Shown here piece after piece: positions 35,271-44,116 of a stretch of 50,672 bases of DNA. Both the position numbers and the translations under genes were made by a program. The notes under the pieces are model-generated. The model was not told the DNA's origin. It saw only the letters and a program-made list of their open reading frames with translations, and ran no database searches. Location: the NCBI GenBank assembly GCA_946622285.1, contig CAMOPK010000006.1, positions 1 to 50,672 of the forward strand, given 5' to 3'. Within the stretch, counting starts at the first letter, position 1. Every line of letters starts with the position of its first letter. This DNA comes from an uncultured Bacillota bacterium (GTDB taxonomy: Bacteria > Bacillota_I > Bacilli_A > RF39 > UBA660).

Positions 35271-35577
35271 TTTTTTCACTTTTCCTCAATATATCAAAAA
35301 ATTTTTCATCAACCACATTCAAAATAGGACCAAAATGCAACAAATAAAATATTAATTCAGCATCTTTTGTTTCAACTATTTTGTTGGCTACTTCTATTAT
35401 ATTAGCATATTCATTTGCTATAGAAAGCAATTCTCCAATGTTAAATCCATCTTTAATTTCAAGAAAATAATCAAATATTTTATTAAACTCTTCTTCATTT
35501 TCAATATCAAATGCAATTTCAATTAATTTCTTTTTATTGCCTTCAATTACAAGTTTTTCTATTTTATCAATCATCAT
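35260..35577 (-). CDS. small helical protein, unknown
   Basis: The 105-residue product is mostly helical, acidic and Ile/Glu-rich, with no membrane segment and no motif I recognise. It overlaps the transglutaminase-like gene by 11 bases and the VOC gene by about 10, with a GAGGTAG ribosome site, so it is translated from the same mRNA. The repeated pattern of short helices could be a HEAT- or ARM-like fold. Confidence 0.6.
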   Translation of the reverse strand: MMIDKIEKLVIEGNKKKLIEIAFDIENEEEFNKIFDYFLEIKDGFNIGELLSIANEYANIIEVANKIVETKDAELIFYLLHFGPILNVVDEKFFDILRKSEKNEI

Positions 35578-36073
35578 AATCTACCTCTTTAAAAGATGTG
35601 CAATGATTTATAAATTCTTTAACTGAGATATGTGACTTTGGTTTTTTATACTCATAAATTACTAAATTCTCGTTTTTAAAGTCTTCTGCTAGTTCATATT
35701 CTATATATTTATTCCTAACATCATGGAGTAATTCACTTTCACTAATATATTCATGTATTCCCGAAAACTTTTCCCACGCATGTTCTACCCAATAATATTT
35801 ACCATTTTTTTTATATGTTAAAAAAGTATGAGTTGGAGATATTCCTTCATAATAAATTAAAAAATACGTTTTTACTTTAAACTTTTCTTTTTCTAAATAA
35901 TCTCTTAAGTATTCAACTTGATCCCAACAAAGACCAATTTTATTTTTTTCTACTTCTTCAGCAGTCTCTAAAATATAGTCGTTGATAAAGTCACCTTCAT
36001 CTCCATAATACTTATTGCCTTTTTTATCTATCCAACCATATTCAATAGGGTTCATTATATCCATTATTTTCAT
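35567..36073 (-). CDS. transglutaminase-like small protein
   Basis: From the ATG at 36073 (GGGAGG, 8-base spacing) the product has 168 residues. GLCWDQVEYLRDYL supplies a Cys at a helix start, PTHTFLTYKK a His, and YYWVEHAW another His in a strand followed by Glu/Asp, which fits the Cys-His-Asp triad order of small transglutaminase/papain-like proteins. The family is not certain. It is first in a three-gene overlapping set with the helical and VOC genes. Confidence 0.6.
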   Translation of the reverse strand: MKIMDIMNPIEYGWIDKKGNKYYGDEGDFINDYILETAEEVEKNKIGLCWDQVEYLRDYLEKEKFKVKTYFLIYYEGISPTHTFLTYKKNGKYYWVEHAWEKFSGIHEYISESELLHDVRNKYIEYELAEDFKNENLVIYEYKKPKSHISVKEFINHCTSFKEVDYDD

Positions 36074-36123
36074 ATAAAAAACCTCCCAGTTATATAATAA
36101 CATAAACAACCAGTTTTAATCAC

Positions 36124-36150
36124 AAAAAAATCCGAATAAATCGGATTTTT
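36124..36150 (-). terminator. terminator after rpsI
   Basis: Stem 126-135 with 141-150 (10 base pairs, GC core CCG/CGG), T run on the minus strand, 15 bases after the stop. Confidence 0.92.
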
Positions 36151-36164
36151 CCAATACATATTTC

Positions 36165-36581
36165 TTAACGTTTTGAGAATTGTGGAGCACGACGAGCTGC
36201 TTTTAGACCTGGTTTCTTTCTTTCTTTCTTACGAGAATCACGAGTAACCATTCCATTTTGTTTTAATGTTTTTCTGTAGCTATCATCTTTATCAGCATTA
36301 GCTTTATCATATTCTAACAAAGCTCTTGTAATACCTAAACGGATTGCTCCTGTTTGACCAGTAAATCCACCGCCAGATACTTTTACTTCGATATCAAATG
36401 TTTCTTCATTATTTGTCATAACTAATGGTTGTTTTAAATCCATTACATTAGTTTCATATGGGAAGAAGTCACGAACATCACGTCCATTAACTGTAATCTT
36501 ACCTTTTCCTGGAACTAATTTTACTTGAGCAACAGAAGATTTTCTTCTACCTGTTCCTAAAAATACTCTTTTTTCTGCCAT
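36165..36581 (-). CDS. rpsI: 30S ribosomal protein S9
   Basis: The 138-residue product has the S9 signatures [16 protein letters not shown] at the start and the basic C-terminus [20 protein letters not shown] ending in SKR, whose tail reaches the P-site tRNA. It lies 13 bases after rplM with an AGGAGG site, the usual L13-S9 operon. Confidence 0.98.
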   Translation of the reverse strand: MAEKRVFLGTGRRKSSVAQVKLVPGKGKITVNGRDVRDFFPYETNVMDLKQPLVMTNNEETFDIEVKVSGGGFTGQTGAIRLGITRALLEYDKANADKDDSYRKTLKQNGMVTRDSRKKERKKPGLKAARRAPQFSKR

Positions 36582-36594
36582 TTAATAAACCCTC

Positions 36595-37029
36595 CTAGTT
36601 AATTTTTAACTCAACTGGTTGTTGAGCTGTATGTGGATGAGTTTCATTCGCATACACAAATAACTTTCTGTACATTTGTCTTCCTAATCTTCCTTTTGGA
36701 AGCATTCCTTTGATAGCAACTTCCATCATTTCTTCTGGATATTTTTCAATCATATCCTTAGCAGTTCTAACTCTCATACCACCTGCATAACGACTGTGAT
36801 TATAGTATTTCTTATCAGCTAATTTGTTGCCTGTTAAAACAACTTTAGAAGCATTAATAACAATTACAAAGTCACCACAATCTACATTTGGTGTGTAAGT
36901 TGGCTTGTGTTTTCCTCTCAAAACTGTTGCAACTTTAGCAGCTACACGTCCAAGGCTTTGTCCTTCAGCATCAACGACATACCATTTACGTTCAACTGTT
37001 TCTTTTGCTTGAATATATGAATTTTTCAT
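36595..37029 (-). CDS. rplM: 50S ribosomal protein L13
   Basis: The 144-residue product has the L13 motifs [35 protein letters not shown] and [19 protein letters not shown]. It is an early-assembly protein of the large subunit. A strong -35/-10 promoter and an L13-leader-like RNA lie upstream, suggesting autoregulation by L13. First gene of the rplM-rpsI unit. Confidence 0.98.
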   Translation of the reverse strand: MKNSYIQAKETVERKWYVVDAEGQSLGRVAAKVATVLRGKHKPTYTPNVDCGDFVIVINASKVVLTGNKLADKKYYNHSRYAGGMRVRTAKDMIEKYPEEMMEVAIKGMLPKGRLGRQMYRKLFVYANETHPHTAQQPVELKIN

Positions 37030-37032
37030 ATT

Positions 37033-37103
37033 TCATTCTCCCTTCAATTTAATCTAAACAAGTCTTCCCACGACTCGTTTAATGGGATTTATAAAATGTA
37101 CCA
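37033..37103 (-). ncRNA. L13-leader-like RNA
   Basis: The 5' leader of rplM forms a hairpin at 37056-37080: AAACGAGTC pairs with GACTTGTTT around a GTGGGAA loop. Size and place match the L13 leader of low-GC Gram-positive bacteria, where L13 is thought to bind. The ribosome site GGGAG lies 11-15 bases before the ATG. Confidence 0.6.
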
Positions 37104-37109
37104 GTGATA

Positions 37110-37138
37110 ATATTACTAAATTATTTAATTTTTGTCAA
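37110..37138 (-). promoter_or_regulatory. sigma-A-type promoter of rplM-rpsI
   Basis: TTGACA (37138-37133), 17-base spacer, TAATAT (37115-37110) on the minus strand. It is the cleanest promoter in the window. Confidence 0.85.
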
Positions 37139-37148
37139 TATTTTAAAG

Positions 37149-37189
37149 CAAAAAGAAGTGATTTTACATGTTAATATTTCACTTCTTTT
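37149..37189 (-). terminator. terminator after truA
   Basis: Stem 151-161 with 179-189 (11 base pairs) and a T-run on the minus strand; the 17-base loop holds the truA stop. Confidence 0.65.
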
Positions 37190-37902
37190 AAATATAGTCC
37201 ACTTGCAGGTGCAGTTTTCTTAGCATAGATGCGATCTTTTCTATCTAAAATCTCTTTTACATCCTTTGGCTCTATTCTTTTCTCGCCAACAAATATAAGA
37301 GTTCCAACGATATTTCTGACCATATATCTTAAGAATCCATTACCTGTTATATTAATTAAAATAATATCATTTTTTTCTTTAATATCGATTTTATAAATGT
37401 TTCGAACATTGTCTTCTTTTAAACTATCTTTTTTTACAAATGATGAAAAATCATGTTCACCTAATAAATATTTTGATCCTTCAATCATTTTATCTAAATC
37501 TAATTTCTTACAATATTGATATGCATAATTAGCTTCAATCGGATTATATTCACCAACATTTATTTTATATTCATACGTTTTTTCCTTAACATCATGTCTT
37601 GCACTGAAATCGTCGTTTACACTTATTATACTTTTTACATAAATATCGCCTTTAAGAAGCCTATTTAAGGAATTTCTTACTCTTTCCGGCTTTATTTCTT
37701 TGGCAAAATCAAAATGTCCTTTTTGATTATAAGCATGAACAAGCGCATCTGTACGTCCACTTGAGATCAATTTTACAGGTTTCATACCATTTAATCTTGT
37801 AAGCTCTGTTTCTATTTCTGATTGAACGGTTCTAAGTCCGTTTTGAACTTGATATCCGTGAAACTTAGATCCATCATAAGAAAAAGTCATTAAGTATCTC
37901 AT
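37171..37902 (-). CDS. truA: tRNA pseudouridine synthase A
   Basis: The 243-residue product has the TruA marks FSYDGSKFHGYQVQNGLRTV, SSGRTDALVHAYNQ with catalytic Asp, and FLRYMVRNIVGTLI. It modifies positions 38-40 of tRNA anticodon arms. It lies 3 bases after ecfT, with an AAGGGG site, in the conserved Bacillota order ecfA-ecfA-ecfT-truA-rplM-rpsI. Confidence 0.97.
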   Translation of the reverse strand: MRYLMTFSYDGSKFHGYQVQNGLRTVQSEIETELTRLNGMKPVKLISSGRTDALVHAYNQKGHFDFAKEIKPERVRNSLNRLLKGDIYVKSIISVNDDFSARHDVKEKTYEYKINVGEYNPIEANYAYQYCKKLDLDKMIEGSKYLLGEHDFSSFVKKDSLKEDNVRNIYKIDIKEKNDIILINITGNGFLRYMVRNIVGTLIFVGEKRIEPKDVKEILDRKDRIYAKKTAPASGLYLKEVKY

Positions 37903-37905
37903 AAA

Positions 37906-38640
37906 TTACCCCTTTATAAGTATTGCTATAAATAATAGTATTTGTACACTAACAATTACATAATCAACACGTCTTGTATACATAATATATTTTTTCTTTT
38001 TATCAAACGAATAATTTCTAACAGTCATGACATCAGCCAAGCGATCAGCGTGATCTACACTCTTACCCATGAGTGGAGTCATAATATTAGCAGTATTATG
38101 TATTTTATCTTTAATAGTTTCCTTTTCTTTAGGATTTCTATTTTTCATCGCCTTTATAATATTCTTTGATTCTCCTAATAAAATGGGAACAAATCTAATT
38201 GCAAGCATTATTGAAAATGCAACTTTTCTTGGATTGATTCCGAATATTTTAAGTGGAGTTAACAATATTTCAAATGTCATCATTAAATCATGAACTTTTG
38301 TTGTAAATATTAATACTGATGTCATTAAAATAATCATTATCATCGGAAGTAATGTGCCAATTAAATGAGTGAATGATCTAAAGAAAATTAAATCCATTAT
38401 TATTAACAATATAATAAAAAATCTAGTAAACCAAATTGATTTTAGATATTCAATTATCGGAACATTGCTTGCAATCATTATTATTAGTAAAAATGCAAAT
38501 AAGAATAGATTTGCTAATAAAGATTTTGCTATGAATGCACTTATAATAAATACAATTGTAATAAATAATTTTAAAAATGGATTAACTTCATGAATAAGAG
38601 ATTCAGTTCTATAATAACGACTTAATTTAAACATTGTCAT
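37906..38640 (-). CDS. ecfT: ECF transporter transmembrane protein EcfT
   Basis: The product (244 residues from ATG 38640; starts at 38646 and 38634 also fit) has about five membrane helices near the N-terminus and middle and the coupling-helix regions typical of EcfT (PLKIFGINPRKVAFSIMLAIR and MGKSVDHADRLADVMTVRNY). It links vitamin-binding S components to the two ATPases. Its start overlaps the end of ecfA2. Confidence 0.93.
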   Translation of the reverse strand: MTMFKLSRYYRTESLIHEVNPFLKLFITIVFIISAFIAKSLLANLFLFAFLLIIMIASNVPIIEYLKSIWFTRFFIILLIIMDLIFFRSFTHLIGTLLPMIMIILMTSVLIFTTKVHDLMMTFEILLTPLKIFGINPRKVAFSIMLAIRFVPILLGESKNIIKAMKNRNPKEKETIKDKIHNTANIMTPLMGKSVDHADRLADVMTVRNYSFDKKKKYIMYTRRVDYVIVSVQILLFIAILIKG

Positions 38641-39367
38641 ACACATCCTTTACAATATCAGTTATGCGATCTCTATATGGCAGATCGACACTTTTTCGCC
38701 TAGCAACTAAATTTGTAAATTCAATATATTCTGGAACCTCTACATCTAATTCATTTAATAAATCGACATTTTTGAAAACATCATATTTATCTCCAGATAA
38801 TAGTATTTCACCATTTAATAGTATTACTTCATCAACTAATTCATACAATAATTTAGTATTTTGGTCTGCAATTATTACAATTTTATGATCATCAAATTGC
38901 ATTCTTTTTAGTAAATTTATAAACATCTTTTGAGTTTCAAAATCAAGTGAATTTAGAAAATTATCAACTAGAATAATGTCTGGATTAAATGCAAGCATTG
39001 AAGCTATTACAAGTTTTCTTTTTTCACCATTACTTAGATTTATTGGTTTTTTATTCCAAAAACTTTCATCTAATCCAACTTTTTCACTTATTTCTTCTAA
39101 TGAAACATCATTCTCATCTAATCCATATGTTATTTCTTCTTTTATTGTGTCACCAAAAATTTGATCATCACTACTTTCAAAAAGCATAAATGATTTTAAA
39201 TTTTCTTTATCTATTGTTCCACTTGTTGGTTTTTTTAAACCACGAATTAACTCTAGCAATAATGTTGAATCTTTTCTATTACCAACTATGCCATATATTT
39301 TTTTATGTGTAAAAGTGTAATTTATATTTTTTAATTCTTCTTTATATGTTAAATTCTTTATTTCCAT
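38627..39367 (-). CDS. ecfA2: ECF transporter ATPase with degenerate nucleotide site
   Basis: The 246-residue product is an ABC ATPase by fold, with an intact signature LSNGEKRKLV (111-120). The Walker A position reads GNRKDST (about 29-35), lacking the GxGK core; Walker B reads ILVDN, with Asn136 for the catalytic Glu; and the switch His is Gln169. It probably cannot hydrolyse ATP at its own site but supplies the signature motif to its partner. Second ATPase gene of the set, overlapping ecfA1 by 10 bases. Confidence 0.88.
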   Translation of the reverse strand: MEIKNLTYKEELKNINYTFTHKKIYGIVGNRKDSTLLLELIRGLKKPTSGTIDKENLKSFMLFESSDDQIFGDTIKEEITYGLDENDVSLEEISEKVGLDESFWNKKPINLSNGEKRKLVIASMLAFNPDIILVDNFLNSLDFETQKMFINLLKRMQFDDHKIVIIADQNTKLLYELVDEVILLNGEILLSGDKYDVFKNVDLLNELDVEVPEYIEFTNLVARRKSVDLPYRDRITDIVKDVYDNV

Positions 39368-40167
39368 ACTGCATCCACCAATTCTTCCATGCTATAGTAA
39401 TTATCATTTATAACTTCATATAGTTTTAAATATTCTGATAATTCAACAATAAATGGCAAATCTGCATCTTCTTCAGTTAACAATTTATCATTAAAGACTC
39501 TTCTTACACTTTCATTAAATTTTATTTGGCCATTTTCTAATAATATAATGTTATTACCTAACAAACTATCTTCTAAATTATGAGTTATATTTAAAACAGT
39601 TAGTTTGTTATCTTCACGGTATAAGTTGATAATATGATACAGTTTCTTTCTTAAATTTTTATCTAATTTAGAAAAAGTTTCATCAATTATAAGTATTTTA
39701 GGTTTAATTATTAAGGCAGATGTCAAAACCAAGATATATTTTTCTTCTAGTGTTAGATCAATGATATCTTTGTTAATAAAATCTTTAATACGCGTATATG
39801 CATTAATATCATCAATTGATTGTTCAATTAAATCTTCACTATAATCCATATTCCTTAATTCAAATGTTATTTCGTCATAAATGTTGTCTTCTACAATCAA
39901 ATCATCAACATTACTAAATAAAACACTCATTCTAGTACGAATCTCATATAGATTTTCTTCAGATGATTTCAAAAAATTGAATTCTATTTGACCTTCATAA
40001 TCATCGATAAGACCACATATTAGTTTTATTAAGGTTGTTTTACCAGAGCCATTTTTACCAATAAGCGTGTACCAATCATTATAATTCAATAGCAAATTCA
40101 ATTTATCAATTAATTTCATATCATCATAGCCAAAAGATAAATCGGTTATTTTTAATATTTCATCCAC
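39358..40167 (-). CDS. ecfA1: ECF transporter ATPase with degenerate signature motif
   Basis: The 269-residue product starts at GTG 40167. It has a good Walker A IGKNGSGKTT (36-45), Walker B ILIIDET with catalytic Glu163, and switch His196 (NITHN). The signature LSGGQ is replaced by LTLEE (138-142) and the Q-loop Gln by Ser (VLFSNVDD). With EcfA2 this leaves one complete nucleotide site per heterodimer: Walker A/B here plus the EcfA2 signature. Energises the ECF importer of vitamins or similar micronutrients. Confidence 0.88.
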   Translation of the reverse strand: MDEILKITDLSFGYDDMKLIDKLNLLLNYNDWYTLIGKNGSGKTTLIKLICGLIDDYEGQIEFNFLKSSEENLYEIRTRMSVLFSNVDDLIVEDNIYDEITFELRNMDYSEDLIEQSIDDINAYTRIKDFINKDIIDLTLEEKYILVLTSALIIKPKILIIDETFSKLDKNLRKKLYHIINLYREDNKLTVLNITHNLEDSLLGNNIILLENGQIKFNESVRRVFNDKLLTEEDADLPFIVELSEYLKLYEVINDNYYSMEELVDAVWK

Positions 40168-40215
40168 ATATACCGCCCTCTTTAATTATATCATTTTTTG
40201 TTCTTATTTTTCAAC

Positions 40216-40241
40216 GAAAAAATAGCTTTTCAGCTATTTTT
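40216..40241 (-). terminator. terminator after 418-residue protein gene
   Basis: Stem 218-227 with 232-241 (10 base pairs), T run on the minus strand, stop codon in the stem. Confidence 0.85.
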
Positions 40242-41490
40242 GATAAATAATTTGATATTCAATATTTTGGTTAAAATTTAGTTCACTATTAAATGCCAAT
40301 GTCCTTTTTCCGGTATGATCAGAGTAATACTTAATATATCCATCTTCTAAGAAATAGATATATTCATTTAAAGCAATTAATTTATCAATGTATTTAGTAT
40401 CAAATAAGTACATATATTGGTCTTTGTATGAATTATTTACACGATATATTTTATATATGTCATCTTGTTTTTTTGCATAATAACTATATCCTGTTTTAGT
40501 ACCTTTAGTTGATACAACTAATTCATATTCACCATTTGTTTCTTTTTCTTGTTCAAACAATATATCACGACTAGCACATTCATATGCGCTTACGCGTTCA
40601 GCTTTACCATTTTTATATATATTAACTCCCGTTGCCGTATTTCCAACTTCTAAAGCTGTTTTATTTTCAACATCTACTTCATATTGAACTTTATTGTCAC
40701 GATCAAATATATAAATAGAATTTTTATAAATTCCTTGGATGTATGAATTCTTTTCAAGATTCTTTGACAATCTAATAGCTGTTTCATTGTTATTGGTTAT
40801 ATCATATACATATATTTTAGTATATCCATATTGTTCATCATAATTAACTGTCACGAAATATTTATTAACATATGCACTTAGATAATTATCATAAACATCA
40901 TTTGTATATATATTATTTGCATATAATAACTTCTTAGTTGCGTTTGCATATATAAATCCTTTATATGAAACTAAACTAAAATAATAATTTGGTTGCATAT
41001 TGTTTTTATAAAGTGTTATGTTATTTCTAACATCTTGGCTTTCAAGATTTTCTTTAGTTATATATTTATCTAAAGAAGTATAAAAGTCATAAAGGCCACC
41101 TTTATTATCATCATGAGGATATTTAATATCATTATAATTATAAACAACTCCATCCATCATACACATAAGGTCAGTTAAGGCATTACCATCTATAAATATT
41201 GGCATTATGCAACTAATACCATTTTCACTATAGTGTTTGATTTCTTTAATAATTTCGGTTTTATTATCAAAATCCTTAAATATTTGAAGATAAAAGTCAT
41301 TTGAACCATCATTTATAACAAAATTATAAACTTGGTTTTCATCTTTTTGTTTATTAATATATTCCTCTTTTATTGTAAACCCATCTATATTATAAGATGT
41401 ATTATGTCCGGGTCCAAAAAAGTAGAACAAAGCTTGTAACGAAAAGTATATAAAAAATAGAAACAATAATGTAAAAAATAGTTTTTTCAT
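40234..41490 (-). CDS. anchored extracellular protein, unknown
   Basis: The 418-residue product has one N-terminal membrane helix (about 3-24) and an extracellular beta-rich body full of Tyr, Asn and Asp. A stretch of repeated strands (YTKIYVYDITNN, YKNSIYIFDRDNKVQYEVD, DIYKIYRVNN) suggests a beta-propeller-like fold. I do not recognise the family. It precedes the ECF set in the same direction, with its own terminator. GGAGG ribosome site. Confidence 0.65.
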   Translation of the reverse strand: MKKLFFTLLFLFFIYFSLQALFYFFGPGHNTSYNIDGFTIKEEYINKQKDENQVYNFVINDGSNDFYLQIFKDFDNKTEIIKEIKHYSENGISCIMPIFIDGNALTDLMCMMDGVVYNYNDIKYPHDDNKGGLYDFYTSLDKYITKENLESQDVRNNITLYKNNMQPNYYFSLVSYKGFIYANATKKLLYANNIYTNDVYDNYLSAYVNKYFVTVNYDEQYGYTKIYVYDITNNNETAIRLSKNLEKNSYIQGIYKNSIYIFDRDNKVQYEVDVENKTALEVGNTATGVNIYKNGKAERVSAYECASRDILFEQEKETNGEYELVVSTKGTKTGYSYYAKKQDDIYKIYRVNNSYKDQYMYLFDTKYIDKLIALNEYIYFLEDGYIKYYSDHTGKRTLAFNSELNFNQNIEYQIIYQK

Positions 41491-41536
41491 ACTTTACCTC
41501 CAATTATAGTATATAAAATCATAAGTTTTTTTGCAA

Positions 41537-41563
41537 GAAAAAAGACGTTATTGACCACGTCTT
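41537..41563 (-). terminator. terminator after PH-like protein gene
   Basis: Stem 542-548 with 557-563 (7 base pairs), T run on the minus strand; the stop is in the loop. Confidence 0.8.
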
Positions 41564-41994
41564 GCACGTATCCTAGCGATACGATCTTCAGTACCATATT
41601 TTATTATGTATTCTGAGAAATTAGTTTCAACTTCAATTAAAGCTTTCTTTTGAAGTCCGGAAATAGTAATAAATTCTTTTATTGTATCAACATATACTTT
41701 TCCCCATAAAATAGAGTTATAAACTTTAAAGTCATTGAACATTTCTGGTGTTATTGAAGTTAAGAAATAACCAAATATTACTCTTTTACTTCCAATTAAA
41801 ATTCTTTTATTAGTTAGAATAATTACACATGTGCTAAAAGGTGCACCGTTTTTTTGGCCAGCAAAAGCATAGAAGACTTCTTCTCCTGGATTTAAATGCT
41901 TTTCTAAAACCTTTGAGTGTCTTCTTAATCTCCATGCTATTGTGAATGGATATTTATCAATAAATCTAGCTACTAGTGGATATACTTTCCCCAT
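41548..41994 (-). CDS. bacterial PH-domain-like protein
   Basis: The product (148 residues from ATG 41994, 9 bases from GGAG) has a Arg-rich N-terminus, then strands with GEEVFYAFAGQ, CVIILTNKRILIGSK and VYVDTIKEFITISG. Alternating strands with TNKRILI are typical of bacterial PH domains (YvbH/YdbT-type), which bind membranes or protein partners. Basic C-terminus (RIARIRARRGQ). Overlaps the thioredoxin gene by 29 bases. Confidence 0.65.
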   Translation of the reverse strand: MGKVYPLVARFIDKYPFTIAWRLRRHSKVLEKHLNPGEEVFYAFAGQKNGAPFSTCVIILTNKRILIGSKRVIFGYFLTSITPEMFNDFKVYNSILWGKVYVDTIKEFITISGLQKKALIEVETNFSEYIIKYGTEDRIARIRARRGQ

Positions 41995-42457
41995 CTTCAA
42001 CATCTCCTTCTATTACTCCGGCATTCTTTAGAAGTTCAATAGTATCTTCCTTTTCTTGAGCGCCCACTTGAGATCCAATTACTTTTCCATCTTTTAATAT
42101 TATTAAATGTGGAATACCTTTATATTCAATCTTTATTTTATCATATATTTTTTTTAAGTCTTCTTGGAAAAGCATACTCATATCTAAATATATATATTCA
42201 AAATTATTTTCTTTTGATATTTCAGTTAAAACTGGAACAAATTTCTTACACCACTTACATGATGGACTTGCAAATAATACTACTTGTGTTCCCTTTTTTT
42301 TATAAATTTCATCAAATCTTTCAACTACTGCATGACTTTCTTTAGTCCGATTTGTAAAATCATATACTGATTTACCAATTACAAATACTAAAAATCCAAT
42401 TAATAGTACCATTAGAATAACTATTATAGCAAGTTGCCATTTTCTTTTTTTATCCAT
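41966..42457 (-). CDS. membrane-anchored thioredoxin-like protein
   Basis: The 163-residue product has one membrane helix (about 8-29) and a thioredoxin fold with the CKWC active site (Cys67, Cys70) and the cis-Pro GIPHLIILKDGKVIG strand. It probably reduces or forms disulfides of exported proteins at the outer face. The cysteine-rich surface proteins of this window could be substrates, which is inference. Confidence 0.88.
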   Translation of the reverse strand: MDKKRKWQLAIIVILMVLLIGFLVFVIGKSVYDFTNRTKESHAVVERFDEIYKKKGTQVVLFASPSCKWCKKFVPVLTEISKENNFEYIYLDMSMLFQEDLKKIYDKIKIEYKGIPHLIILKDGKVIGSQVGAQEKEDTIELLKNAGVIEGDVEDGESISTSS

Positions 42458-42514
42458 TTTAAACCTCTTTAATACAAGTTTATTATAACATAATTATTTT
42501 TATTTAAAAACCAT

Positions 42515-42952
42515 TTATTTACATGTTGCGCCATTTGTTTTCATTTCTTTTATAATATTGTTTATATTTGGATCATCTAAATCCATTCCTATTTTCTTTA
42601 ATAACTCTTTATTTGCTTTATCATAATTAACTTTAACAAGTACAGATATTTCTTTATTAACTGACACATTTATATCAAGGCCTTCATAACTACTTTTTTC
42701 GAAACCTAATTTTGATAATATTTGTTTTTTTAAAACTGCTTTTTGATCATTATTTAATGATTCAAAACTATCAATGTTTTCAAATATAGAATTGTCATAG
42801 ATAATTTCTAGTTCAATTTCTTTTACTTTTTCATTTTTAGATACAAATTTCCATTTTTGTTCTAGTTCTTTTGTTTTAACATCACATGTGTTTATTTTTT
42901 GACCGCAACCAGTCAATAATAACAAAAATAATAAAACTAATACTTTTTTCAT
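42515..42952 (-). CDS. small lipoprotein, unknown
   Basis: The 145-residue product has a lipobox LLTGC (Cys16) after a short signal, then a mixed alpha/beta domain. Similar in size to YehR/DUF1307 lipoproteins, but I cannot confirm the match. AAGGAG ribosome site. It follows the phosphodiesterase gene by one base, so it is in the same operon. Confidence 0.7.
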   Translation of the reverse strand: MKKVLVLLFLLLLTGCGQKINTCDVKTKELEQKWKFVSKNEKVKEIELEIIYDNSIFENIDSFESLNNDQKAVLKKQILSKLGFEKSSYEGLDINVSVNKEISVLVKVNYDKANKELLKKIGMDLDDPNINNIIKEMKTNGATCK

Positions 42953-42953
42953 A

Positions 42954-44063
42954 TTACTCCTTATCTATAACTATTAGTGGTATATAGATTTCATCATCTG
43001 TATATCCAGCATGTTGTGAATATAGTTTCGTGTCCCCAGGACATAAAATTGCTTTATTAGATTTAGATATTGCAAGATAATCACCTAAAATATCGCGAAA
43101 TACTGGATTTTCTTCTCCATCACCAAACAGTTTGCTTTCTATAACTTCTTCCATTGGGTATAAGTCAAAGTCGTTTCCGAATTCTTTGTTGAAAAGTGAA
43201 CAAAATTCTTCTTTCCTGCTATCTTTAATAAAAAAGTTAATTGCTCGTTGCTCAATTGATGTATTCATTTTTAAACAATCATATATTTCGGGATAATCTT
43301 TTAGAAAAATATTATCTACTTTTATATGTCCATGATCTGCTATAACAAAAACAATTGTATCTTTTAAATTTTCACACATTTTTTCTAGTTTTTCATTTCG
43401 CTCTAATATTAAGTTTCTTGCTTCTTCACTATCTGGACCATAATCATGCATTGTATGATCCGGTTCAGTGTCATATGCATATATATATTTCTTTTCGTCG
43501 TTTTTACACAAACTAGAAATTTTATTTAACATATCATCTAAATCATGATAATGAATATCACCAAAAGGTGAGATAAAATAACCCTTAACTTCTCCTTTTT
43601 CATTTAATTCAGACGTCATTGGTTTAGTAATCATATGAGCATTTTTATAATCATTTGCTTCTTTTAATGGTTTGCAAGTCAAATCTTCTTTTTTGCAACC
43701 AATAAATGTCGTAATTATTTTATCAATCCCTTTATAATACATATTCCAACCAAGCATTGCTGTTTCAACTGGATTAAGTCCAGTTAATACTGATGTTGTT
43801 GCGGCCACTGTAGTAGCTGGAAAAACTGTTGTTATTGGCTTTAACATATGTCTTACTAAAAATGCATTTTCTGGCAAATTTCTTTTTAAAATGTTTGCAC
43901 CCATTCCATCGAATAAAATTGTTACAACATTTTTAGGCTTTTTCTCTTCCAACAATTTATCAATATAATCTATCGTATTGTGTTTATAATCTAATCCATA
44001 ATATTTTCTAATTGAGCATATTAAATTTGTTAAACATTCATTATAATTATTCTTTACTTGCAT
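42954..44063 (-). CDS. alkaline-phosphatase-fold phosphodiesterase
   Basis: The 369-residue product matches the type I phosphodiesterase/nucleotide pyrophosphatase family: VVTILFDGMGANIL (metal Asp), TTVFPATTVAATTSVLTG with the nucleophile Thr, DTEPDHTMHDYGP (Asp/His ligands), and VIADHGH (Asp/His). It acts on phosphodiesters with two metal ions. It lacks an export signal. Substrate unknown. Confidence 0.88.
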   Translation of the reverse strand: MQVKNNYNECLTNLICSIRKYYGLDYKHNTIDYIDKLLEEKKPKNVVTILFDGMGANILKRNLPENAFLVRHMLKPITTVFPATTVAATTSVLTGLNPVETAMLGWNMYYKGIDKIITTFIGCKKEDLTCKPLKEANDYKNAHMITKPMTSELNEKGEVKGYFISPFGDIHYHDLDDMLNKISSLCKNDEKKYIYAYDTEPDHTMHDYGPDSEEARNLILERNEKLEKMCENLKDTIVFVIADHGHIKVDNIFLKDYPEIYDCLKMNTSIEQRAINFFIKDSRKEEFCSLFNKEFGNDFDLYPMEEVIESKLFGDGEENPVFRDILGDYLAISKSNKAILCPGDTKLYSQHAGYTDDEIYIPLIVIDKE

Positions 44064-44087
44064 AGTTTCACCTATCTAAATTATAAC

Positions 44088-44116
44088 AAAAAAATTAGTT
44101 TTAAACTAATTTTTTT
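44088..44116 (-). terminator. terminator after gpmI and hydrolase remnant
   Basis: Near-perfect inverted repeat 89-101 with 103-115 (realistic loop about 7 bases), T7 on the minus strand. It directly follows the stop of the remnant below, not that of gpmI. Confidence 0.85.
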
